Shown: positions 6,806 through 16,576, counted from the stretch's first letter. The stretch is 64,000 nt of DNA from Pseudotabrizicola sp. (GCF_030656345.1 NZ_JAUSNR010000032.1:1-64000); one strand, 5' to 3'. Numbers and translations are program-made. Notes: generated from the sequence alone by a model not told the origin.

Positions 6806-9436
6806 ATGCCCAAGACCTTTTCGCTTTCCACGCTGTTCCTTCTGCGGTCGATTTTCCTCAAGGCGACCGCAATCACCGCGCTGACCGTCGCAGTCGTTGT
6901 CACAAGCTCGATCTACAAAAGCACTCACGATAAAACGACGATGCTGCATGACGCGTTGCAGGAAATGGCGGGAACCGTCACCAATATGACCGGGCACAGC
7001 GCCGGCGGGGTTTTGCGGTTCAACAAACCCGAAGCGGCAAAGGTGATGGAACAGGAACTGTTCGATCTGGTCGGCGAAGATCTCCTGGAAATTGTCACCC
7101 TGCGGATGGATGGCAGCCTTTTCTCGCAAGCCATTCTGCCGGGCAGCGGCAGCCCCGATGATGCCACCGTCAGGCTTGGCAATGAGCTGCTGACGAAAAT
7201 CAACCTCTGGACCGCGCAAAACCGTGATCCGACCCATGAAGAAGAGCTTCTGTTTGACCAAACGGGCCTGATCGCCGCGCACCCGGTCTATTTCGGGGCC
7301 GACTTGGACGTGGTCGGGGTGGTCGTCACCCGCTGGTCAAACGCAAAGCTGCTTGCCAACGTGGCGGCGACGACGCTGGACGGGATTGTCACCGGGGCAG
7401 TCATCTTTGCTGTCATGCTCGTCGTCGCCGCCCTCCTGTTCCGCCGCTTCATCTCTAGCCCGCTGCGCAACCTGAATGACGCGGTGGGCAAAGTCGCCGC
7501 CGGGACCTATGCGATCGACGTGCCGGGCCAGGGCGCTCAGGATGAAATCGGCGACATATCGCGCGCGCTTGAAAAGTTCCGTTCCGATCTGGCCGCCTCG
7601 GTCGACATCACGCGGGAGGGCATGTTCAAGGGATCGGGGTTTGAAGGGGCCTCTGCCGCGCTGATGATCACCGACGCCGATTTCCGGCTGTTGTTCGCCA
7701 ATGCGGCCGCGCAAACCCTGATGACCACCCATCTGGCGGCGGGCACCGGCACCCTGCTGGGCCGCACCGCCACCAGCCTGGACCCCGCACTTTCCGGCCT
7801 GTCCGGCCTGTCCGCCGCTGGCTTGCCGCAACGCATCGGCTTTTCCCGCGGCCGTGAAATGTTTGAGGTCTCTGTCGCCGCCGTCCGCGATGCCGCCGGC
7901 ACCCTGACCGGCTATGTGCTCGAATGGCGCGTCACCACACAAGACCGTCGCAACGCCGCCGTGCTCACCGCCATTGATGCCGGGCAATTGCGGGCTGAAC
8001 TGTCCGGAAACGGCGTCATCGAATCCGCAAATGACCGCTTTGCCAGCCTGCTCTCGCACTCAACACAGTCGGTGGTCGGGCAGGATTGCCGGTCGATCCT
8101 TACGATGGATGACCCCACCGCCGGTGATCTCTGGGCGCGGCTCAAATCCGGCGAGACGCAGAACGGCCTGCTGCGCCTGTCGCTGCCCAATGGCACCAGC
8201 GCCTTGCTCAACACTAGGCTGACCCCGGTCAAGGATGACAAGGATAATGTGCAGTCCTACCTTCTGCTCGCCACCGATGTCACCCGCGAACTGACCAGTC
8301 AGCGCGAGGCGGAAACCCAGCGGCGCGTCATGGAAGCGGCCCAGACCCAGGTTGTCGATTCGCTGCGCGCAGCCCTTGCCCAACTGTCCAACGGTGACCT
8401 GACCGCCACCCTGGGCGACCGCTTTGATGAACGCTACGAAGGCCTGCGCGCCGATTTCAACGAAGCAACCGACCGCCTGCGCGCCGCGATGTCCGATGTG
8501 GTCGAAAGCTCGGCCGCCATCCGGGGCGAAGTGGGCGATATCAGCAGCGCCGCCGACAACCTCAGCCGCCGCACCGAGCAACAGGCCGCCACGCTGGAGG
8601 AAACCTCTGCCGCGCTGGATCAGATGACCTCATCGGTCAAATCCACCGCCGAAGTGGCGCGCCACGCCAACGCCAAGGTCGAAGAGGCCAAGCTCAACGC
8701 CGAAACCTCGGGCCGTGTGGTGCGCGAAGCGGTCTCGGCGATGGGCGAGATTGAACAAAGCTCGTCCAAGATTTCGCGCATCACCTCGGTGATCGATGAA
8801 ATCGCGTTTCAGACCAATCTGCTGGCGCTCAACGCCGGGGTCGAAGCCGCCCGCGCAGGCGAAGCGGGGCGTGGCTTTGCCGTCGTCGCCTCGGAAGTGC
8901 GCGATCTGGCCCAACGCTCATCCGAGGCCGCCCGCGAAATCGCCGGGCTGATCACCGCCTCTTCCGATCAGGTCAAGCGCGGTGTCAGCCTGGTGGGAGA
9001 AGCGGGCCGCAGCCTGACCGGCATCCAGTCCGCAGTAGGAGAGGTGCACAGCCTGGTGTCAGAAATCGCAAGCTCGGCCAAGGAACAATCCAATGGCATC
9101 ACCGAGTTGAACACCGCCGTCAAACATCTGGATCAGGTCACGCAGCAAAACGCCGCGATGTTTGAAGAAACCTCTGCTGCGTCGCAATCGCTGAACCGGG
9201 CTGCTGGTGCCCTGGCCGAAACCACCGCGCGCTTTACCCTGCACGCCGCCAACCGGCGCGACTCTTCCTCTGGTCAGATGGCAAGCCGCACGGCCCAATC
9301 CTGGGGCACGCCCCGGGCAGAAAGCAAACCTGCCCCGGGCACCTTCCAGTCCTCCCGCACCCCACCCGCGCGGGCATCCTCGCGTGCGGCACAAGGTGGC
9401 GCAGCCGCAGAGCGCGACAGCTGGGAAGACTTCTGA
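6806..9436 (+). CDS. Methyl-accepting chemotaxis protein with HAMP and two PAS domains
   Basis: About 876 residues. TM1 is near residues 10-32 ([20 protein letters not shown]), followed by a periplasmic sensor of about 155 residues and TM2 ([17 protein letters not shown]). A HAMP domain comes next, then PAS-like repeats ([20 protein letters not shown] and [16 protein letters not shown]), then a second HAMP-like segment and the signalling domain with the conserved hairpin tip [19 protein letters not shown] near residue 665. The last five residues, SWEDF, resemble the CheR/CheB-tethering pentapeptide x-W-x-x-F (NWETF in E. coli). AAGG at 6793-6796 favours ATG 6806 over ATG 6797. It pairs with the secreted PDC-like protein upstream. 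Confidence 0.93.
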   Translation: MPKTFSLSTLFLLRSIFLKATAITALTVAVVVTSSIYKSTHDKTTMLHDALQEMAGTVTNMTGHSAGGVLRFNKPEAAKVMEQELFDLVGEDLLEIVTLRMDGSLFSQAILPGSGSPDDATVRLGNELLTKINLWTAQNRDPTHEEELLFDQTGLIAAHPVYFGADLDVVGVVVTRWSNAKLLANVAATTLDGIVTGAVIFAVMLVVAALLFRRFISSPLRNLNDAVGKVAAGTYAIDVPGQGAQDEIGDISRALEKFRSDLAASVDITREGMFKGSGFEGASAALMITDADFRLLFANAAAQTLMTTHLAAGTGTLLGRTATSLDPALSGLSGLSAAGLPQRIGFSRGREMFEVSVAAVRDAAGTLTGYVLEWRVTTQDRRNAAVLTAIDAGQLRAELSGNGVIESANDRFASLLSHSTQSVVGQDCRSILTMDDPTAGDLWARLKSGETQNGLLRLSLPNGTSALLNTRLTPVKDDKDNVQSYLLLATDVTRELTSQREAETQRRVMEAAQTQVVDSLRAALAQLSNGDLTATLGDRFDERYEGLRADFNEATDRLRAAMSDVVESSAAIRGEVGDISSAADNLSRRTEQQAATLEETSAALDQMTSSVKSTAEVARHANAKVEEAKLNAETSGRVVREAVSAMGEIEQSSSKISRITSVIDEIAFQTNLLALNAGVEAARAGEAGRGFAVVASEVRDLAQRSSEAAREIAGLITASSDQVKRGVSLVGEAGRSLTGIQSAVGEVHSLVSEIASSAKEQSNGITELNTAVKHLDQVTQQNAAMFEETSAASQSLNRAAGALAETTARFTLHAANRRDSSSGQMASRTAQSWGTPRAESKPAPGTFQSSRTPPARASSRAAQGGAAAERDSWEDF

Positions 9437-9437
9437 C

Positions 9438-9470
9438 TCAAAAATGCCGGACCCGACCCCGGGTCCGGCA
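9438..9470 (-). terminator. Terminator between the chemoreceptor gene and efp
   Basis: TGCCGGACCC (9445-9454) and GGGTCCGGCA (9461-9470) form a 10-bp stem. On the minus strand it is followed by TTTTTGAG, so it terminates efp transcription. It may also slow plus-strand transcripts coming from the chemoreceptor gene. Confidence 0.8.
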
Positions 9471-9522
9471 TAATGCACCCGGCCCGCGCGGAGAACCGCG
9501 CAGGCACCAATGGGCGGCTTCG

Positions 9523-10089
9523 TCAGTCCTTGGCGCGACCGACATAGGAATAGTCATCGGTGTTGATCTCCACCCGCGTGCCCGCGCCGATATGCGGCGG
9601 CACCATGACCCGCAGGCCATTTGAACAGATCGCGGGCTTGTATGACGAAGATGCCGTCTGGCCCTTGACCACGGGTTCAGTCTCGGCAATCTCGACAATC
9701 ACCCGCTGCGGCAGTTCGATGGCGATGCAGACGCCTTCATAGGTCCGCAGATAGACCTTGATGCCATCGGTCAGGAACACCTTGTCATCGCCAATCACAT
9801 CCGGTGACACCGCGATCTGCTCAAACGTCGCGGGTTCCATGAAGTGATAGCCTTCGCCGTCTTCATACAGGAAATCATACTCACGCTCATCCACCGTGGC
9901 CTTTTCGACCATTTCGGTGGTGCGCCAACGTTCTGCGACCTTCACCCCATCCGAAATCCGGCGCATGTCGACGCTGGTGGTGGGCGTGCCTTTGCCGGGG
10001 TGGAAGTTTTCGGCCTTCAGAACGGCATAGAGCTTGCCATCCATTTCAACAACATTGCCCTTACGCAGCGAGGATGCGATGACTTTCAC
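9523..10089 (-). CDS. efp: Translation elongation factor P, EpmA-linked type
   Basis: 188 residues from GTG 10089, which is preceded by AAGGA at 8 bases and starts [M][17 protein letters not shown]. Longer in-frame readings lack support. EF-P relieves ribosome stalling at polyproline. Three beta-barrel domains are present: the modified lysine lies in the tip loop HPGKGTP (Lys33, equal to E. coli Lys34), and the C-terminal domain holds [14 protein letters not shown]. It is divergent from epmA, whose product attaches beta-lysine to this lysine. A second, different EF-P is encoded at 32002-32565. Confidence 0.96.
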   Translation of the reverse strand: MKVIASSLRKGNVVEMDGKLYAVLKAENFHPGKGTPTTSVDMRRISDGVKVAERWRTTEMVEKATVDEREYDFLYEDGEGYHFMEPATFEQIAVSPDVIGDDKVFLTDGIKVYLRTYEGVCIAIELPQRVIVEIAETEPVVKGQTASSSYKPAICSNGLRVMVPPHIGAGTRVEINTDDYSYVGRAKD

Positions 10090-10214
10090 GGTCAGGATTT
10101 CCTTGTGATTTATGCGGCCGAAGGATAGCCCCGGCACCGATTGACTGCGCGCCTACCCCATCTGAACGCAAATTTCAACGCAAGGGGCGCAAAAAGACGG
10201 CAAGAGGGCCAAGC

Positions 10215-11255
10215 ATGTCCGGTTCAGACACCTGGTGGTCCGCCACCCGCCACGCCGACCGCCGGCCGCTGCTGCTGGCGCGCAACCGGATTCAGGCGCA
10301 GATCCGCGGCCATCTGGCGGAGGATGGCTTTACAGAGGTGGACCCGGCCTGCCTGCAGACCAGCCCCGGAAATGAGACCCACCTGCACGCCTTTGGCACC
10401 AAAGCCATCGGTAACGATGGCGGCGCGCGCGCCATGTATCTGCACACCAGCCCGGAATTCGCGATGAAAAAGCTGCTGGCGGCGGGAGAGATGCGGATTC
10501 ATGCCTTTGCCCATGTCTGGCGCAACCGCGAACGCGGGGCGCTGCACAGCCCGGAATTTTGTATGCTGGAATGGTACCGGGTGGGGCAGGAATATACGGC
10601 GCTGATGCACGATTGTACCGCTTTCCTGCGGCTGGCCGCACGGGCGGCGGGGGCGGAGCGTTTGCGGTTTCGCAATGCCACCTGCGACCCGTTCCTTGAG
10701 CCGGAGCGGTTGTCGGTGGCCGATGCGATGCAACGCCACGCGTCTGTCGATCTGCTGGGCACGCTGGCCCCCGATGGCAGCGCCGACCGCGATGCGCTTG
10801 CCGGTCAGGCGGTGGCCACGGGGGTACGCGTGGCGGCGGATGACACATGGTCTGACATTTTCAGCCGCCTGCTGTCCGACAAGGTCGAGCCGCATCTGGG
10901 CCATGGCCGCCCCACCCTGCTCGACCGTTATCCGGTGGCAGAGGCCGCGCTTGCCCGCCCCTGCGCCGACAACCCGCGCGAGGCGGAACGGTTTGAGCTT
11001 TATGCCTGCGGCGTCGAACTTGCCAATGGCTTTGGCGAGCTGACCGACCCCGTTGAACAGCGCCGCCGTTTTGCCGCCGAGATGGATGAAAAGGCCCGCA
11101 TCTATGGCGAGCGCTACCCTTTGGATGAAGATTTCCTTGCCGCCCTCGCCCATATGCCGCCCGCCAGCGGCTGCGCTTTGGGCTTTGACCGGCTGGTGAT
11201 GCTGGCCACCGGCGCCCCGCGTATTGACGATGTGCTCTGGGTGCCGGTGGGGTAG
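10215..11255 (+). CDS. epmA: EF-P lysine lysyltransferase EpmA (PoxA/GenX)
   Basis: 346 residues, a class II lysyl-tRNA-synthetase paralogue lacking the anticodon-binding domain. It activates (R)-beta-lysine and ligates it to EF-P. Class II motifs are visible: motif 1 region FTEVDPACLQ, motif 2 FAHVWRNRERGALHSPEF, motif 3 GCALGFDRLVML. YLHTSPEFAMKKLL marks the active site. The length (about 325-350) fits EpmA rather than full LysRS. It is divergent from its substrate gene efp (126 bases between starts). The beta-lysine producer EpmB is not in this window. Confidence 0.94.
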   Translation: MSGSDTWWSATRHADRRPLLLARNRIQAQIRGHLAEDGFTEVDPACLQTSPGNETHLHAFGTKAIGNDGGARAMYLHTSPEFAMKKLLAAGEMRIHAFAHVWRNRERGALHSPEFCMLEWYRVGQEYTALMHDCTAFLRLAARAAGAERLRFRNATCDPFLEPERLSVADAMQRHASVDLLGTLAPDGSADRDALAGQAVATGVRVAADDTWSDIFSRLLSDKVEPHLGHGRPTLLDRYPVAEAALARPCADNPREAERFELYACGVELANGFGELTDPVEQRRRFAAEMDEKARIYGERYPLDEDFLAALAHMPPASGCALGFDRLVMLATGAPRIDDVLWVPVG

Positions 11256-11262
11256 CACCGCC

Positions 11263-11910
11263 TCAGATCACGCCGATCCCACGCAGGATCACCGTTTTCA
11301 CCGTCTCGGTCGCCTCGTGCCATTGCGCATCGCTCAGGGGCCTGCCGCCGTTCAGCGTCTCGATCTGATGGCCGAAATCGGCGTAATGCTGGGTCATCGC
11401 CCAGAGCATATAGAGCAGATGGCGCGGATCGACCGGGGCCATTTTGCCCTGATCCACCCAAGCTTGGATCACCGCCATCCGCCCCTCCGTCCAATCGCGC
11501 AGCGTGGTTTCCAGATAATCCTGAATGACCGGCGCACCATGCATCACCTCGGACGCCCAGACCTTGGAGCCGAACGGATGGCGGCGCGAGATCGCCATCT
11601 TGGCCTCGATATAGCCGCCGATGCCTTCTACCGGGCCGGGGGCATCGTCAAAGGTGTCGGCGGCATGCAGCCAGATCTCGAAGATATTGCGCACCACCTG
11701 CCGGTACAGCGCCTCTTTGGTGGGGAAGTAGTAATGCAGATTGGCCTTGGGCAGCCCGGCCATATCGGCGATCAGCTGCATCGTCGCCCCGCCATAGCCT
11801 GCTTCGGCAAACACCTTTTCTGCCGCATCCAATATCACACGCTCATTCTCGCGCCGGATTTCGGTGCGTTTGGCCCTTGGAATGTGCGAAACTTGTGCGT
11901 TCGGTGTCAT
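11263..11910 (-). CDS. rutR: TetR-family repressor, RutR type (pyrimidine catabolism)
   Basis: 215 residues from ATG 11910. An N-terminal TetR helix-turn-helix (ILDAAEKVFAEAGYGGATMQ, then LIADMAGLPKANLHYYFPTKEALY) is followed by the RutR/YcdC-type ligand domain, with SKVWASEVMHGAPVIQDYL and DPRHLLYMLWAMTQHYADF. RutR senses uracil/thymine in E. coli. The gene faces pyrimidine-degrading enzymes across a 125-base gap with two RutR-like boxes, which supports both identity and autoregulation. The stop lies 7 bases from the epmA stop (convergent). Confidence 0.88.
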   Translation of the reverse strand: MTPNAQVSHIPRAKRTEIRRENERVILDAAEKVFAEAGYGGATMQLIADMAGLPKANLHYYFPTKEALYRQVVRNIFEIWLHAADTFDDAPGPVEGIGGYIEAKMAISRRHPFGSKVWASEVMHGAPVIQDYLETTLRDWTEGRMAVIQAWVDQGKMAPVDPRHLLYMLWAMTQHYADFGHQIETLNGGRPLSDAQWHEATETVKTVILRGIGVI

Positions 11911-11929
11911 CGTCCCGTTGGAAATTATG

Positions 11930-11945
11930 TTGACCGGATGGTCAG
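11930..11945. promoter_or_regulatory. RutR-like operator box 1
   Basis: TTGACCGGATGGTCAG matches the E. coli RutR consensus TTGACCAnnTGGTCAA at 12 of the 14 specified positions, with both half-sites TTGACC and TGGTCA intact. It is in the divergent gap, 20 bases upstream of the repressor start. Confidence 0.7.
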
Positions 11946-11963
11946 GTTGTGGTGCGCTTGAGC

Positions 11964-11979
11964 TTGACCATACGGTCGG
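11964..11979. promoter_or_regulatory. RutR-like operator box 2
   Basis: TTGACCATACGGTCGG keeps the left half-site TTGACCA and a degenerate right half (CGGTCGG). It begins 34 bases after box 1 and 57 bases before the hydrolase start, placing the boxes on one face about three helical turns apart. Confidence 0.55.
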
Positions 11980-12035
11980 ACAACGAGTCGCGGCAAGGGT
12001 GCAAAGACACCTTCGCAAACAGGGAGAGCCAGCTG

Positions 12036-13286
12036 ATGCCAGCACCCGGAGAAAACCTCCGCATCAATTCCGAACGGCTGTGGGACAGCCTGATGCAGAT
12101 GGCGCAAATCGGCCCCGGCATCGCGGGGGGCAACAACCGCCAGACCCTGACCGACGCTGATAACGAAGGCCGCCACCTGTTTGCCGGGTGGTGCAAGGCT
12201 GCCGGAATGACCATGGGCGTGGATACCATGGGCAATATGTTTGCCACCCGTGCAGGCACTGACGACGCGGCCCTGCCCGTCTATATGGGCAGCCATCTGG
12301 ATACCCAGCCAACGGGCGGCAAATACGATGGTGTGCTGGGCGTGCTGGGTGCGCTGGAGGTGGTGCGCACGATGAACGATCTGGGGATCAAGACCCGCCA
12401 CCCGATCGTGGTCACCAACTGGACGAATGAGGAAGGCACCCGCTTTGCCCCCGCCATGCTGGCCTCTGGCGTCTTTGCCGGGATGCACAGCCAGGATTAC
12501 GCCTATGCCCGCACGGATGCCGACGGCAAGGCGTTCGGCGACGAGCTGGCCCGCATCGGCTGGGTCGGCGACGAGCCGGTTGGCGCACGCAAGATGCACG
12601 CCATGCTGGAACTGCACATCGAGCAAGGCCCGATTCTGGAGGCGGAGGGCAAGCAGGTCGGCGTGGTCACCCATGGGCAAGGCCTGTGGTGGCTGGAAAT
12701 CACCCTGACCGGGCGCGATGCCCATACCGGCAGCACGCCGATGGCGATGCGGGTCAACGCGGGCCTTGGCATGGCGCGGATCACCGAACGGGTGCATCAG
12801 ATTGCGATGAGCCACCAGCCGAATGCCGTGGGGGCGGTCGGGCATTGCAATCTGTACCCGAATTCCCGCAACGTGATCCCCGGAAAAGCAGTGTTCACCG
12901 TCGATATCCGCAGCCCCGATCAGGCCAAGCTGGATGCGATGAAGGCCGAGGTGATGCGCGCGGCGCAATCGGTCGCGGCAGAGCTGGGTCTGGGCTGTGA
13001 GATCGGGGATGTCGGCCATTTCGACCCGGTCACCTTTGATGCCGGGCTGGTGACGACGGTCCGGCAAGCGGCGGAAAAGCTTGGCTATTCCCACATGGAT
13101 ATCGTCTCGGGTGCCGGGCATGATGCCTGCTGGATCAACCGGGTGGCCCCGACGGTGATGATCATGTGCCCCTGTGTCGACGGGCTGTCGCATAATGAGG
13201 CGGAAGAGATTTCGCCGGACTGGGCGGCAGCGGGGACGGACGTGCTGCTGCATGCGGTACTTGAGGTGGCTGAGGTGGTATCCTGA
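12036..13286 (+). CDS. Zn-dependent M20-family hydrolase: probable beta-ureidopropionase (N-carbamoyl-beta-alanine amidohydrolase)
   Basis: 416 residues from ATG 12036, which has GGGAGAG 8 bases upstream. This dimetal amidohydrolase family also includes allantoate amidohydrolase and L-carbamoylases. Metal and substrate motifs are GSHLDTQPTGGKYDGVLGVL, TNWTNEEGTRFAPAM, MLELHIEQGPILE, and SGAGHDACW near the C-terminus. It lies in tandem with dihydropyrimidinase and next to a RutR-type repressor, which points to the last step of reductive pyrimidine breakdown, releasing beta-alanine, CO2 and ammonia. The subfamily is inferred from context. Confidence 0.9.
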   Translation: MPAPGENLRINSERLWDSLMQMAQIGPGIAGGNNRQTLTDADNEGRHLFAGWCKAAGMTMGVDTMGNMFATRAGTDDAALPVYMGSHLDTQPTGGKYDGVLGVLGALEVVRTMNDLGIKTRHPIVVTNWTNEEGTRFAPAMLASGVFAGMHSQDYAYARTDADGKAFGDELARIGWVGDEPVGARKMHAMLELHIEQGPILEAEGKQVGVVTHGQGLWWLEITLTGRDAHTGSTPMAMRVNAGLGMARITERVHQIAMSHQPNAVGAVGHCNLYPNSRNVIPGKAVFTVDIRSPDQAKLDAMKAEVMRAAQSVAAELGLGCEIGDVGHFDPVTFDAGLVTTVRQAAEKLGYSHMDIVSGAGHDACWINRVAPTVMIMCPCVDGLSHNEAEEISPDWAAAGTDVLLHAVLEVAEVVS

Positions 13287-13287
13287 G

Positions 13288-13337
13288 GCTGGCCCCGGGA
13301 CTCTGCCCCGGACCCCCGCGGGATATTTTTGGACTGA
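13288..13337. repeat. Dispersed intergenic repeat, copy 1 (partial)
   Basis: A GC-rich palindromic part (CCCCGGGACTCTGCCCCGG and a following CCCCCGCGGG) runs into GGGATATTTTTGGACTG, a variant of the GGAGTATTTnnnAAA core found at 18518, 37294, 52167 and 60147. It fills the gap between the hydrolase and dihydropyrimidinase genes. Confidence 0.55.
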
Positions 13338-13356
13338 AAATGTGAGGAGCGGAGCG

Positions 13357-14811
13357 ATGGCGTCGACGGTGATCAAGGGCGGGACGGTGGTGACGGCGGA
13401 TCTGTCTTACGCGGCGGATGTGTTGGTCGAAGGCGGCGTGATTGTCGAGATCGGCCAAGGGCTTGTGGGTGATACCGTGCTCGACGCCACCGGCTGCTAT
13501 GTCATGCCGGGCGGGATTGATCCGCATACCCATCTGGAAATGCCCTTCATGGGCACCTATTCGGCGGATGATTTTGAAAGCGGCACGCGCGCGGCACTGG
13601 CGGGCGGCACCACGATGGTAGTCGATTTCGTGCTGCCGGGTCAGGGTCAGGGCTTGATGGACGCGGCCAAGGTGTGGAGCAACAAATCCACGCGCGCGCA
13701 TTGCGATTACTCCTACCACATGGCGGTGACATGGTGGGGCGAGAAGGTATGGGAGGGGATGGAAGACAGCGTCAAGGCCGGGATCACCAGCTTCAAGCAC
13801 TTTCTGGCCTACAAAGGCGCGCTGATGGTCAATGATGACGAGCTGTTTTCCAGCTTTCGCCGCATTGGTGAGCTGGGCGGGCTGGCCATGGTCCATGCCG
13901 AGAATGGCGATGTTGTGGCGGAACTGACCGCCAAGCTGCTGGCCGAGGGCAATACCGGGCCGGAGGGGCATGCCTATTCCCGCCCGCCGCAGGTGGAGGG
14001 GGAGGCGACCAACCGCGCCATCATGATCGCCGATATGGCCGGTGTGCCGCTCTATGTTGTGCATGTGTCCTGCGAGGACAGCCATGAGGCGATCCGCCGG
14101 GCGCGGCAGCAGGGCAAGCGGGTGTGGGGGGAGCCGTTGATCCAGCATCTGACGCTGGACGAGTCGGAATATTTCCACCCCGACTGGGACCATGCCGCGC
14201 GGCGGGTGATGAGCCCGCCCTTCCGCAACAAGGCGCATCAGGACAGTCTTTGGGCCGGGTTGATGTCGGGGTCTCTGTCGGTGGTGGCGACCGACCATTG
14301 CGCCTTTACCACCGAGCAGAAACGCTTTGGCAAGGGGGATTTTTCCAAAATTCCCAATGGCACCGGGGGGTTGGAGGACCGCTTGCCGATGTTGTGGACG
14401 CATGGCGTGGGCACCGGGCGGATGACGCCGAATGAGTTTGTGGCGGTGACCAGCACCAATATCGCCAAGATCCTGAACTGCTATCCGAAAAAGGGCGCGG
14501 TTCTGGTCGGCGCGGATGCCGATCTGATCGTCTGGGACCCGGAGAAAGAGAAGACCATCACCGCAGCCGCGCAGCAATCTGCCATTGATTACAACGTGTT
14601 CGAGGGGCAAAAGGTCAAGGGCCTGCCCCGGTTTACCCTGACCCGTGGCCATGTCGCTGTGACCGAAGGCACCATGTCCAGCCGCGAGGGCCATGGCCAG
14701 TTTGTGGCGCGCGAGGCGCGTTCCCCGGTCAACCGGGCGCTGAGCCAGTGGAAAGACCTGACCGCACCGCGCCCGGTGGTCCGGTCCGGCGTGCCGGTCA
14801 CGGGCGTCTGA
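13357..14811 (+). CDS. hydA: Dihydropyrimidinase (D-hydantoinase family)
   Basis: 484 residues from ATG 13357, with GAGGAGCGG just upstream. It hydrolyses 5,6-dihydrouracil or dihydrothymine to N-carbamoyl-beta-amino acids. The amidohydrolase metal site is complete: GGIDPHTHLEMPFMG (two His), the carbamylated Lys in TSFKHFLAYKGALM, the His in MVHAENGD and VVHVSCEDSHEA, and the Asp in ATDHCAFTTEQK. Length and motifs fit the family closely. It stands between the carbamoyl hydrolase and an ABC importer (5-base gap to the ATPase gene). The first pathway enzyme, dihydropyrimidine dehydrogenase, is not in this window. Confidence 0.96.
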   Translation: MASTVIKGGTVVTADLSYAADVLVEGGVIVEIGQGLVGDTVLDATGCYVMPGGIDPHTHLEMPFMGTYSADDFESGTRAALAGGTTMVVDFVLPGQGQGLMDAAKVWSNKSTRAHCDYSYHMAVTWWGEKVWEGMEDSVKAGITSFKHFLAYKGALMVNDDELFSSFRRIGELGGLAMVHAENGDVVAELTAKLLAEGNTGPEGHAYSRPPQVEGEATNRAIMIADMAGVPLYVVHVSCEDSHEAIRRARQQGKRVWGEPLIQHLTLDESEYFHPDWDHAARRVMSPPFRNKAHQDSLWAGLMSGSLSVVATDHCAFTTEQKRFGKGDFSKIPNGTGGLEDRLPMLWTHGVGTGRMTPNEFVAVTSTNIAKILNCYPKKGAVLVGADADLIVWDPEKEKTITAAAQQSAIDYNVFEGQKVKGLPRFTLTRGHVAVTEGTMSSREGHGQFVAREARSPVNRALSQWKDLTAPRPVVRSGVPVTGV

Positions 14812-14816
14812 GCCGC

Positions 14817-15614
14817 ATGAAGGACACCACACATACGGGCGTGCCGGTGATAGAGGCGCGCGGGCTGGACCTGACATTTCAGACCGGCGACGGCCCGGTT
14901 CATGCGCTGCGCGACGTGACCCTGACCATCAACAAGGGCGATTTTGTCAGTTTCATCGGGCCTTCGGGCTGTGGCAAGACCACATTTCTGCGCTGTATCG
15001 CAGCGCTTGAACACCCCACCGGGGGCACTTTGACGGTCAACGGTCTGACCCCGGATGAGGCGCGAAAGCGCCGCGCCTATGGCTATGTGTTTCAGGCAGC
15101 GGGCTTGTATCCGTGGCGCACGATTGCGGGAAATGTGAAACTCCCGCTGGAAATCATGGGGTTTTCAAAGGCCGATCAGGAAGCTCGTGTTCGAAAAGTG
15201 CTAGAGCTGGTGGAGCTGTCGGGCTTTGGCGGCAAGTTCCCCTGGCAGCTTTCGGGTGGCATGCAGCAGCGCGCCAGCATCGCCCGGGCCCTGGCCTTTG
15301 ACGCCGATATCCTGCTGATGGATGAACCCTTTGGCGCGTTGGATGAAATCGTGCGCGACCGGCTGAATGAAGAGTTGCTCAAGCTCTGGGCGCGGACCGG
15401 CAAGACCATCGGCTTTGTCACCCATTCGATTCCCGAGGCGGTGTATCTGTCGACCAAGATCGTCGTCATGTCGCCGCGCCCCGGCCGGATCACCGACATC
15501 ATCGACTCCCCCCTGCCAAAGGATCGCCCGCTGGAGATCCGCGACAGCGCCGCGTTCATCGAGATTGCCCACCGGGTGCGTGAGGGGTTGCGGGCGGGGC
15601 ATCTGGATGACTGA
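14817..15614 (+). CDS. ABC importer ATP-binding protein (nitrate/taurine/pyrimidine-precursor type)
   Basis: 265 residues from ATG 14817. Walker A GPSGCGKTT, Q-loop GYVFQAAGLYPWRT, signature LSGGMQQRASIARAL, Walker B ILLMDEPFGALDE and the H-loop FVTHSIPEAVYLS are all present. This is the SsuB/TauB-like subclass that works with BPD permeases. It follows dihydropyrimidinase by 5 bases and precedes two permeases and a Thi5-like binding protein, so it probably powers uptake of a pyrimidine or related compound. Confidence 0.94.
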   Translation: MKDTTHTGVPVIEARGLDLTFQTGDGPVHALRDVTLTINKGDFVSFIGPSGCGKTTFLRCIAALEHPTGGTLTVNGLTPDEARKRRAYGYVFQAAGLYPWRTIAGNVKLPLEIMGFSKADQEARVRKVLELVELSGFGGKFPWQLSGGMQQRASIARALAFDADILLMDEPFGALDEIVRDRLNEELLKLWARTGKTIGFVTHSIPEAVYLSTKIVVMSPRPGRITDIIDSPLPKDRPLEIRDSAAFIEIAHRVREGLRAGHLDD

Positions 15615-15664
15615 GCCGCGCAGATCCACCGCCAGCCTGCGTCTGGCCTGCGTATGGTTTGCGT

Positions 15665-16576
15665 ATGGTAAACGTAGGGCTGTGGGTGCGCGGCCCTGTG
15701 GGGGCGGTCATGGGTAAGGCCGCGCCGGTTCTGACCGTTCTGGGCGCGATCTTCGCGCTGTGGTATCTGGCCGCGATCTGGATGAACGCGACATGGGTCT
15801 ATGATCAGGCGACCCGCGCCGGCACCACCGTGACGCTGGCAGAAGTGATCCCGCAGACCATGGCGCAGGCGCGCCCGCTGCTGCCGCCGCCGCATCAGGT
15901 GGCACAGGTTTTGTGGGACGGGGTGACCGGGCAGGCCGTGACCTCGAAACGCAGTCTGGTCTATCACGGCTATGTCACGCTGCGCGGCACGATGATGGGC
16001 TTTGCGCTTGGCATTGTGCTGGGCGTGGCGCTGGCCATGGCCATTGTGCGGTTCCGGGTGATGGAGCTGAGCGTGATGCCCTGGGCCATCATCAGCCAGA
16101 CCATTCCCATCGTGGCACTGGCCCCGATGATCCTGACCGTTTCCAACCAGATCGGAATCGACAACCGCGAGGTGCCGAAAGCCATCATCGCGGCGTATCT
16201 GTCGTTCTTTCCGGTGCTGGTCAGCATGGTCAAGGGGCTGCGCAGCCCGGATCAGATGCAGCTGGACCTGCTCTCGACCTATGGTGCATCCGAGGGGCAG
16301 ACCTTTTTCAAACTGCGGCTGCCGGCGTCCCTGCCCTATTTCTTCGCCTCGCTGAAAGTGGGGATCGCGGCGGCGCTGGTGGGCACCATCATTGGCGAAT
16401 TGCCGACCGGCGCGGTTGAGGGGTTGGGCGCGCGGATGCTGATCGGATCGCAGTTCGGCGAGCCGTTGATCATGTGGGCGGCGCTGTTTGCGGCAGCGAT
16501 ACTGGCGGGTGGGCTGATCCTGATTGTCGGGCTGGTCGAGCGGATGGCCCGGGCGCGGATGGGGGTGCCGGCATGA
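15665..16576 (+). CDS. ABC importer inner-membrane permease 1
   Basis: About 303 residues from ATG 15665; a TTG at 15659 is also in frame. Membrane segments include TVLGAIFALWYLAAIW and GFALGIVLGVALAMAIV, and the EAA loop region reads LLSTYGASEGQTFFKLRLPA, as in the BPD_transp_1 family. The periplasmic loop near residues 35-90 is unusually long for this family. The stop overlaps the next gene's start by 4 bases (ATGA), so the two permeases are translationally coupled and likely form a heterodimer. Confidence 0.92.
   Translation: MVNVGLWVRGPVGAVMGKAAPVLTVLGAIFALWYLAAIWMNATWVYDQATRAGTTVTLAEVIPQTMAQARPLLPPPHQVAQVLWDGVTGQAVTSKRSLVYHGYVTLRGTMMGFALGIVLGVALAMAIVRFRVMELSVMPWAIISQTIPIVALAPMILTVSNQIGIDNREVPKAIIAAYLSFFPVLVSMVKGLRSPDQMQLDLLSTYGASEGQTFFKLRLPASLPYFFASLKVGIAAALVGTIIGELPTGAVEGLGARMLIGSQFGEPLIMWAALFAAAILAGGLILIVGLVERMARARMGVPA

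Noticed and set aside
15615-15664. A small gene between the ABC ATPase and permease genes
   Set aside because: Fifty bases with no frame of useful length; it is the leader of the permease.
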